Below, one piece after another: positions 7,849-12,710 of a DNA stretch of 12,710 bases. The first letter of the stretch is position 1. Each line of letters starts with the position of its first letter. Made by a program: the position numbers and the translations under genes. The DNA comes from Planctomycetaceae bacterium. GTDB lineage: Bacteria; Planctomycetota; Planctomycetia; Pirellulales; Pirellulaceae. The stretch lies in the NCBI GenBank assembly GCA_002708345.1, contig PANG01000100.1, positions 1 through 12,710 on the forward strand, read 5' to 3'. The notes under the pieces are model-generated. The model ran no database searches and was not told the DNA's origin. It worked only from the letters and a program-made list of their open reading frames with translations.

Positions 7849-7854
7849 TATAAT
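7849..7854 (+). promoter_or_regulatory. Consensus -10 box before the dioxygenase-phosphatase pair
   Basis: A perfect TATAAT lies 40 bases before the ATG at 7895, in the context CCTATAATGCCAGA. I see no good TTGACA-like hexamer at 16-18 bases, so the -35 is weak or absent. Transcription from here would give a leader of about 33 bases. Confidence 0.5.
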
Positions 7855-7894
7855 GCCAGACAGTAGCAGACCCCAATAGACCAGGAGAGTATCG

Positions 7895-8590
7895 ATGAAG
7901 GCCAGTCATTTCCCCCGCGGACGTCGCCAATTCCTGCAGAGCATGGCTTTTGCCACCGCCGCATTTACTGTCCCGGGCGTCTATGCCGAGGAACTCTCGC
8001 TCACCCCCCGCCAGACCGAGGGGCCGTTCTACCCTGACAAGCTACCGCTCGATACGGATAACGACCTGTTGGTCCTGAACGACAAGATCACCCCCGCCGT
8101 CGGCCAGGTAGTGCACCTGGGGGGCAAGATCCTCAGCGCCTCGGGCGAACCGGTCCGCAACGCGACGATTGAAATCTGGGAAGCAGACGTCAACGGCATC
8201 TACATCCACACGCAGAGTCCCGGCCAGGAAAAGATTGACAAGAACTTCCAGGGATTCGGCCGTTTCCTCACCGGCTCCTCCGGTGAGTATTACTTCCGTA
8301 CCATCAAGCCGGTTCGCTATGGTTCCCGTACTCCCCACATCCACGTGGCGGTCATGCAGGGCGGCAAGCGGATGCTGACCACCGAGTGCTATGTCAAGGG
8401 CGAGCCGAAGAACCAGACCGATCCTGTCATCAGCCGGCTTCGCGACCCCAAGCTGGTCGAGCTGCTGATGGCCGAGTTCAAGCCAATCCCCGGCTCCAAG
8501 ACCAACGAGCTCTCGGCCAAGTTCGACATCGTGATTGGCAAGACCCCCGAGGAACCGCGTGGCCGGCCGGCAGGCCGCCGGCGCCGCTAG
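7895..8590 (+). CDS. Tat-exported intradiol (protocatechuate 3,4-dioxygenase-like) dioxygenase
   Basis: The start is supported by AGGAG at 7883-7887, seven bases before the ATG. The 231-residue product has a twin-arginine signal (GRRQFLQSMAFATAAFTVPG, arginines 10-11), so it should be exported folded, fitting a metal enzyme. TEGPFYPD (41-48) is typical of the intradiol dioxygenase family. All four non-heme Fe(III) ligands are visible: Y103 in WEADVNGIY, Y142 in IKPVRY, and H148 and H150 in the HIH motif, with R145 in the usual arginine position. Family members open catechol rings between the hydroxyls; exported planctomycete versions have no firmly known substrate as far as I am aware. The C-terminus is a very basic arginine-rich tail. 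It lies 55 bases before the PhoD-like gene on the same strand, suggesting one transcript. The fold is secure; the natural substrate is not. Confidence 0.9.
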   Translation: MKASHFPRGRRQFLQSMAFATAAFTVPGVYAEELSLTPRQTEGPFYPDKLPLDTDNDLLVLNDKITPAVGQVVHLGGKILSASGEPVRNATIEIWEADVNGIYIHTQSPGQEKIDKNFQGFGRFLTGSSGEYYFRTIKPVRYGSRTPHIHVAVMQGGKRMLTTECYVKGEPKNQTDPVISRLRDPKLVELLMAEFKPIPGSKTNELSAKFDIVIGKTPEEPRGRPAGRRRR

Positions 8591-8633
8591 CTGCCGGAAG
8601 GCGACTTCGACCACTGTTTTTCTCGTCTCACCC

Positions 8634-8639
8634 AAGGAG
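8634..8639 (+). promoter_or_regulatory. Ribosome binding site deciding a GTG start
   Basis: AAGGAG lies six bases before GTG 8646. That start gives a clean signal peptide, whereas the in-frame ATG at 8535 would overlap the dioxygenase gene and add 37 residues lacking any signal. Confidence 0.8.
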
Positions 8640-8645
8640 ACCCCC

Positions 8646-10181
8646 GTGAGGATTTTCGTCACGCTACTCGTGTCCTGCCTGCTGCTGGAAAGTGGTCAGA
8701 TCCAGGCGCAGCAGACCGGCACTTACTATCCCAGCCGGCGATTCACCTTCGATCTCACCCCCCGGCCCAGGGCTGCCCAGGGAATCATGGTCGGCGAGGT
8801 CACGCCCACCAGCGCCCTGGTCCAGGTCCGCCTGACCCGCACCCGCGGACCGGTCCGTGGGGACGTGCCGGGAACCGGCGGGGTGGTGCAGTTTATACTG
8901 CGGCCGGCTGACAGTCCCGATATGGCACCCATCGTGCAGCTGGCCCATGCCAGCGGTCAGCGGGATTTCATCGTGCGGGTCAAGTACGTACAGCTCACCC
9001 CCGGCACCCGCTATCTCTGCCAGACCCTCGTTGGCACCAGGCAGAAGAACCTGCGACCAGGCCCGACTGCCAGCTTTCGCACTCTGCCCGGCCCAGACAA
9101 CGCCGCGCGGGTTAACTTCGTGGTGGTAACCGGGATGAACTATGCCAAGTTCCACGGCGACAACCGTATCGACAGGAAAATTCACCTGGCGCACAACAAC
9201 ACCGAGCTTCCTGAACCCTATGGTGGCCCGGATAAGAAGCTCGGCTACCCGGCGTTGGAGTCGATCCTCAAGTTAAAGCCCGATTTCTTTGTGGGAACCG
9301 GCGACAACGTCTACTACGACACTCCCAAGGAGCCGCGTGCCGAGACGATTGCCGAGATGCGGCAGAAGTGGCACGAGCAATTCGTCCAGCAGCGGTACCA
9401 GGACCTGTTCGCCGCGGTCCCCACCTACTGGGAAGTCGATGACCATGATTACCGTATCGACGATGGCGACAACACCGGGGACCACCATCCCTCCCCGGCC
9501 GAGGCGCAGCGGGTGATGCTCGAGCAGCTCCCCTACGCGCATTTCCCCTACACGGCCGCCAACAAGCCACGACCGCTGACTTACCGCACGCACCGGATGA
9601 GCAAGGACCTGCAGGTCTGGTTTCTCGAGGGCCGCATCTATCGCAGTCCCAACCTCTCGGAAGACGGCCCGGACAAGTCGATCTGGGGCGCCGAGCAGAA
9701 AGCCTGGCTCAAGCGGACACTCAAAGAGAGTGATGCCACCTTCAAGGTGATGATCTCAGCGACCCCGATGGTAGGGCCGGATGATATCCGCAAGACCGAC
9801 AACCACACCAACCATGGCGGCTTTCGCCACGAGGGCGACGAGTTCTTTGCCTTTGTCAGGGACGAAAAGATCAGCAACCTCTTCCTGGTCTGCGGGGACC
9901 GTCACTGGCAGTACCACGCGATGCATCCAAGCGGGGTCGAGGAGTTTTCTACCGGCGCGTTGGTCGATGCCAATTCCCGCCCGGGGCGCAAGGCGGGGGA
10001 TCCCCTCTCGACCGACCCGGACGGCCTGATCAAGCAGTTCTATCTACAGGATCCCCCCTCCGGCGGTTTCCTGCACGTCAGCTCGCTGCCGGCCGGCCAG
10101 GGACACCCGACCGCCAGCCTGACCTTCCAGTGGCACGACGAGAAGGGGGCCACCCTCTACAGTCACACCAAGACGCCCTGA
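8646..10181 (+). CDS. Secreted PhoD-like phosphatase/phosphodiesterase family protein
   Basis: With the GTG start the product has 511 residues and a Sec signal (MRIFVTLLVSCLLLESGQIQAQ). Residues ~45-148 form the beta-sandwich domain that precedes the catalytic part in PhoD proteins (GEVTPTSALVQVRL ... LTPGTRY). The metallophosphatase domain shows DFFVGTGDNVYYD (D220, Y223), YWEVDDHDYRIDDGDN (D265-D268 region), WLKRTLKESDATFKVMIS and LVCGDRHWQYH (H420, H424). Known relatives hydrolyse phosphate mono- and diesters outside the cytoplasm with iron and calcium. Oddly, the SCQNY-type block of classical PhoD reads TGMNY here (G163), so the cysteine metal ligand is absent. It follows the dioxygenase gene by 55 bases and is convergent with the lactonase gene, 7 bases away. 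Phosphatase activity is likely but not certain. Confidence 0.88.
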   Translation: MRIFVTLLVSCLLLESGQIQAQQTGTYYPSRRFTFDLTPRPRAAQGIMVGEVTPTSALVQVRLTRTRGPVRGDVPGTGGVVQFILRPADSPDMAPIVQLAHASGQRDFIVRVKYVQLTPGTRYLCQTLVGTRQKNLRPGPTASFRTLPGPDNAARVNFVVVTGMNYAKFHGDNRIDRKIHLAHNNTELPEPYGGPDKKLGYPALESILKLKPDFFVGTGDNVYYDTPKEPRAETIAEMRQKWHEQFVQQRYQDLFAAVPTYWEVDDHDYRIDDGDNTGDHHPSPAEAQRVMLEQLPYAHFPYTAANKPRPLTYRTHRMSKDLQVWFLEGRIYRSPNLSEDGPDKSIWGAEQKAWLKRTLKESDATFKVMISATPMVGPDDIRKTDNHTNHGGFRHEGDEFFAFVRDEKISNLFLVCGDRHWQYHAMHPSGVEEFSTGALVDANSRPGRKAGDPLSTDPDGLIKQFYLQDPPSGGFLHVSSLPAGQGHPTASLTFQWHDEKGATLYSHTKTP

Positions 10182-10188
10182 ACCGGGT

Positions 10189-11319
10189 TTACTGGTCTGC
10201 TGTCATCACCCAGATCGGGCCGCCCCCGACCTTGTAGGTCTTGAGCTGCTCGAGCGCCCCGCTTCTGCGGTTGATCCGGTAGGCGACCAGCTCGGTGGTC
10301 TTCTGCCCGGCGGCATAGAGGAACTCGCCCGAAACGTCGATGCAGAATGACCGCGGGAAGTGGGCGGTCGCATAATGCCCGACCACCTTCATCTTGCCGG
10401 TGCGAAGTGAAATCCAGACGGCGGCGATCGTGTCACGCATCGCCTCCCCCTCGGCCCGCTCGGTCGTGTCCCGGTTGGAGACATAGGCAAATCGTCCGTT
10501 CGGCGTGATCTTGATATCCGCCGCATGGCTACTCTCCTCGTACCCCGGCGGCAGCGTCGAGAGCGTCTCCAGCTGGGTCAGCCTGCCACTTTTCGGGTCC
10601 AGCTTCCAAGAGGTAATGCCCCCCCCGTTCTCGTTGGAGGTAAAGGCCATGTCAAATTCCGGGTGCATGGCGATGTGCCGCGGTTCATGGTAACGGTTCT
10701 CGGTATCGGGCCCGGCAACGAAGGGAGGATCATTGGGGACCAGTTTGCCTGCCTTGGGATCCAGCCGAAACTGGTAAACCTTGTTCGGCCCGGTGTGGGG
10801 GACAAAGACAAACTGCCCGCTGCGATCGACCTCGATACAGTGGGCTGTTTTCTCGGTCACGTGGTGATCGAGCATCTCGTCGGTTACCAGCCCGTCGGTA
10901 ATCCGGTACATCGTCACATCCCCTGCCCCGTAATGCGCCGCCAGCAGGAAGTTCCCGGACAGGTCGGCACGGATGTAGGGAGCGCGCGTGCGGATCGCGG
11001 CGGTCGAAAGCAGCGACAGGCTGCCATCCTTTTCTCGCCGCAGCGTGGCCACCGCAGCTGGTACATCCCCCACGCTGGTCATGGCGGCATAGACCAGCTT
11101 CTGGTCCGGCGAAAAGGCCAGCGGCCCGGGAGTTCCCGGAAGATCCAGCTTATGTTTTTCTGTCAAGGCACCGCTCTCCGGGTTCACGGTGGAGACAGTG
11201 ATTGTCTTGTCCTGCTGGCTTGCAAGGTAAAGCAACTGTTCTTCTCCCGGGGCCATGGCGGTGATTCCCACCCACGCAAACAAGCCCGCTACCAGGTAGA
11301 TCATCTTCTTCATTTTCAT
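10189..11319 (-). CDS. Exported lactonase, seven-bladed beta-propeller (6-phosphogluconolactonase YbhE type)
   Basis: A hydrophobic signal (MIYLVAGLFAWVGITAMA) starts a 376-residue product, so the enzyme is probably periplasmic, unlike cytoplasmic YbhE/Pgl. Family blocks in order are LYLASQQDKTITV, HTGPNKVYQFRLDPKAGKL, EPRHIAMHPEFDMAFTSNE, AADIKITPNGRFAYVSNRD, and PRSFCIDVSGEFLYAAGQ. Each is a blade strand of the lactonase propeller. The family hydrolyses sugar or other lactones. The start is uncertain among ATGs at 11340, 11319 and 11313: GGGGAG at 11323-11328 is 3 bases from the second and 9 from the third, while the first overlaps the stop of an amidohydrolase remnant. The remnant just upstream suggests the gene was once downstream of, and perhaps translationally coupled to, an amidohydrolase gene. 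An exported lactonase could act on the product of a periplasmic sugar dehydrogenase, but no link is shown. Confidence 0.85.
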   Translation of the reverse strand: MKMKKMIYLVAGLFAWVGITAMAPGEEQLLYLASQQDKTITVSTVNPESGALTEKHKLDLPGTPGPLAFSPDQKLVYAAMTSVGDVPAAVATLRREKDGSLSLLSTAAIRTRAPYIRADLSGNFLLAAHYGAGDVTMYRITDGLVTDEMLDHHVTEKTAHCIEVDRSGQFVFVPHTGPNKVYQFRLDPKAGKLVPNDPPFVAGPDTENRYHEPRHIAMHPEFDMAFTSNENGGGITSWKLDPKSGRLTQLETLSTLPPGYEESSHAADIKITPNGRFAYVSNRDTTERAEGEAMRDTIAAVWISLRTGKMKVVGHYATAHFPRSFCIDVSGEFLYAAGQKTTELVAYRINRRSGALEQLKTYKVGGGPIWVMTADQ

Positions 11320-11339
11320 TTGCTCCCCGGCCGCTGGCA

Positions 11340-11435
11340 TCAGTTGCCCTCGACCGTAAAAAGTCGTACCGCGTTATTGTAGAAAATATCCTCGACCTCG
11401 GTGTCTGTCAGCCCCTCGGACCAGCAGGCTGATTT
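11340..11435 (-). pseudogene. C-terminal remnant of an amidohydrolase gene
   Basis: This 96-base stretch reads KSACWSEGLTDTEVEDIFYN, then NAVRLFTVEGN and a TGA stop. It parallels the intact amidohydrolase end at 12579-12710 (WACWSEGLTDTQVEDIFYNN). DNA identity is high over about 80 bases, 24 of 25 in the best segment (TTRTTGTAGAAAATATCCTCGACCT in plus orientation, split here for clarity at its variable base R), and fades near 11430. An in-frame TGA at 11436-11438 and no start codon precede it, so it cannot be a gene. A run of four A where three would keep the frame hints at a one-base insertion at the break. The stop overlaps an ATG in the lactonase frame (TGATG), as in coupled genes. Confidence 0.8.
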
Positions 11436-11508
11436 TCAAGGGTCCTGGATTCCCAAAAGAGGAACCAGCTGACAGGAGCACCTCGTGATTCTCCCTGGAT
11501 AAAGACCA

Positions 11509-12471
11509 TTAATCGTCGATACCAGGGATGGTGATTCGTTCTAGCATCTTCAAACGTTCTCTGCTTGGTGGGTGTGTACGGAAGTGGTCATGAAATTCCT
11601 TTTCAAGAACTTCCGGGATACTGTCGGGATCATCCTCGCTGTTCGTAATACCAAGCGATTCGTGATACTCAATCATGTGTCGTTCGCAACTCAGCGCCGC
11701 CTCTTTCGAATGCCCGAGCTTCCTCATGCGGAGATAGCTGTATTTATCCGCAGCAAACTCATCTTCTTCCGAGAACTGCAAGTGATAGAAGTTATAAAGT
11801 GCACTCACAGGAATCGTGGCCACGCCACCACTGATCTGGTCACTACGGACAACCGCGGTAAATCCATTAACACAGTGCTTCAAATCGACATGTCCAATTT
11901 CGTGCCCCAGGATGGACTGGAGCTCTACATCATTGGCCACAAAATCGAGAATGCCCGTGTGGAGATAGATATAACCACCGGGCAAGGCGAATGCATTCAC
12001 TGATTCATCCTCAACAATCGTGAATGTATACTCGATTCCCTTGCGGTCCCGGCTGGCTAACAAGGGTTCTGCCAGCTTTTCAATGCGTTGCTGCATCCCG
12101 GGAGGATCAACAACCCTGTGTGCTGCGCGGACTTCCCGATTGACGATTACACCGAGTTTTCTTTCCTCATCAACATCCAGTCCCATCACTTCCTGAACAA
12201 CGTCGTCGGCAGTTTTCATGACTTCGCGGCCCAGGTCGAACAGATCAGAAACGAGATCGTCCGGCGTGTTCTCTTTCTCCACACTTTCGTCGTCACCTCC
12301 ATCCTTGATGATCTCGATCATCTCCTGCAGGATCTCCGACGGCATCTCTCTTGCTTCGTTTATCCCCTGGCGGGTTTCCTCACCAACCCTTGTCAGCGTA
12401 GCTCGCGTCTTCTGGTTCTCATTACGAACAAAGAAAACAACGGCGACGATCACGATCCCGGCCAAAATCAA
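11509..12471 (-). CDS. Membrane-anchored M48-family zinc metalloprotease
   Basis: The product, 320 residues from the TTG at 12471, has an N-terminal membrane segment (ILAGIVIVAVVFFV), a long charged, probably helical stretch (~16-100), and an M48 peptidase domain. The zinc motif is H190-E-I-G-H194 and the third ligand E238 lies in EFAADKYS, with D242 in place. FALPGGYIYLHTGIL and FRTHPPSRERLKML are family signatures. Members degrade misfolded or periplasmic/membrane proteins; this one is likely an anchored protease facing outward. The start is unclear: the frame stays open to about 12588 and the membrane segment seems to begin before the TTG (KTIRSGKASSAVLL), with GGGAG at 12511-12515 placed for an ATC at 12504. 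GC is lower than in the neighbours: two sampled 60-base rows give 43% and 50%, against 65% in the dioxygenase gene. It sits between an amidohydrolase remnant and an intact amidohydrolase. Confidence 0.87.
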   Translation of the reverse strand: MILAGIVIVAVVFFVRNENQKTRATLTRVGEETRQGINEAREMPSEILQEMIEIIKDGGDDESVEKENTPDDLVSDLFDLGREVMKTADDVVQEVMGLDVDEERKLGVIVNREVRAAHRVVDPPGMQQRIEKLAEPLLASRDRKGIEYTFTIVEDESVNAFALPGGYIYLHTGILDFVANDVELQSILGHEIGHVDLKHCVNGFTAVVRSDQISGGVATIPVSALYNFYHLQFSEEDEFAADKYSYLRMRKLGHSKEAALSCERHMIEYHESLGITNSEDDPDSIPEVLEKEFHDHFRTHPPSRERLKMLERITIPGIDD

Positions 12472-12510
12472 CAGAACCGCACTACTTGCTTTACCTGATC
12501 TGATGGTCTT

Positions 12511-12515
12511 CTCCC
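12511..12515 (-). promoter_or_regulatory. Ribosome binding site six bases before an ATC codon
   Basis: On the minus strand GGGAG is followed by AAGACC and then ATC at 12504-12502, in frame with the M48 protease gene. No ATG, GTG or TTG occupies that place, and the TTG at 12471 has no such site. This suggests an ATC start, a mutated ATG or a base-call error. Confidence 0.4.
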
Positions 12516-12578
12516 TGCCGAAAAGAGGTGCTTTCGTGATTTCACTTCTTTTTCCGACTTTGATTTGAAAAGGAAATT

Positions 12579-12710
12579 CTATGTGCTGTCATCGACAGCA
12601 AGCAATCGTGCCGCGTTGTTGTAGAAAATATCCTCGACCTGCGTATCAGTCAGTCCCTCCGACCAGCAGGCCCACTTGAGCGAGCGAAGGTGTTCCAGCC
12701 CAACCATCAC
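12579..12710 (-). CDS. C-terminal end of an amidohydrolase-family (TIM-barrel hydrolase) protein, 5' part outside window
   Basis: The last 43 codons plus a TAG stop read in from the right edge: VMVGLEHLRSLKWACWSEGL, then TDTQVEDIFYNNAARLLAVD and DST. The pattern of GL(T/S)D..(V/L)E.IFY.NAARLL at the very C-terminus is typical of the amidohydrolase 2 family (COG2159-type metal-dependent hydrolases, including decarboxylases). No active-site residue is in view, so the reaction cannot be assigned. The gene precedes the M48 protease gene on the same strand, and a degenerate copy of its tail lies beyond that gene at 11340-11435. Confidence 0.75.
   Translation of the reverse strand: MMVGLEHLRSLKWACWSEGLTDTQVEDIFYNNAARLLAVDDST
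12584..12600 (-). terminator. Hairpin at the end of the amidohydrolase gene
   Basis: On the minus strand TGCTGTC, a GAT loop and GACAGCA form a perfect 7-base stem across the last codons, followed by CATAGAATTTCCTTTTC. The T-rich stretch is interrupted and starts several bases after the stem, so this is at most a weak intrinsic terminator; it could also partly separate the amidohydrolase from the M48 gene. Confidence 0.3.

Noticed and set aside
8667..8678. LVSC in the PhoD-like signal region as a lipobox
   Set aside because: The cysteine is at residue 11, too early, and hydrophobic residues continue after it; a Sec site near QAQ fits better.
10525..11382. Long open frame on the plus strand opposite the lactonase gene
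   Set aside because: It is the antisense shadow of a gene with clear lactonase motifs; its translation is rich in Gly, Arg, His and Gln and shows no domain.
11445..11468. Stem CTGG(A)TTCC / GGAACCAG downstream of the M48 gene as a terminator
   Set aside because: The 8-base stem has a bulge and no T-run follows on either strand, so it is probably chance or weak structure.

Overview
The window looks like a piece of a planctomycete chromosome (Pirellulales-like, probably environmental). This rests on family content, not on a marker gene. The indicators are a heme-binding-domain/PQQ sugar dehydrogenase fusion, a giant leucine-rich-repeat protein carrying the discoidin and DUF1349-like modules common in Planctomycetes, a Tat-exported intradiol dioxygenase-like protein, a secreted PhoD-like phosphatase, a secreted seven-bladed lactonase and a secreted class C beta-lactamase-like hydrolase. 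Most genes are GC-rich. Nearly every product is predicted to be exported or membrane-bound.

Layout. (1) 1-1392 (+): the 3' part of a heme/PQQ dehydrogenase, cut by the window edge. (2) 1216-3012 (-): an unrecognised protein with about 13 membrane segments and an internal duplication; its last 59 codons, stop included, lie antisense to the end of gene 1. (3) 3113-6601 (+): a 1162-residue LRR/discoidin/DUF1349-like protein, divergent from gene 2 across a 100-base promoter region. (4) 6610-7716 (-): a serine hydrolase, convergent with gene 3 and only 8 bases away. (5) 7895-8590 and 8646-10181 (+): intradiol dioxygenase-like and PhoD-like genes, 55 bases apart, likely one operon with a TATAAT box upstream. 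(6) 10189-11319 (-): the lactonase, convergent with the phosphatase. (7) 11340-12710 (-): a broken amidohydrolase tail, an M48 metalloprotease gene of lower GC, and the 3' end of a second, intact amidohydrolase reading in from the right edge.

How the genes may work together. The sugar dehydrogenase would make lactones outside the cytoplasm and the exported lactonase could open them, but the genes are far apart and on opposite strands. The dioxygenase-like and phosphatase genes are probably co-transcribed, but no shared pathway is evident. The right-hand block reads best as an old amidohydrolase-lactonase unit rearranged around the M48 gene.

I did not find a convincing undescribed defence or mobile system. 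The most interesting signals are the duplicated amidohydrolase tail bracketing the M48 gene, a discoidin domain apparently inserted inside a DUF1349-like domain, the duplicated 4-TM membrane protein with a long antisense tail, and a PhoD-like protein lacking the usual metal-binding cysteine. No RNA genes, CRISPR arrays or transposase genes were seen, and no gene-free stretch exceeds 300 bases.
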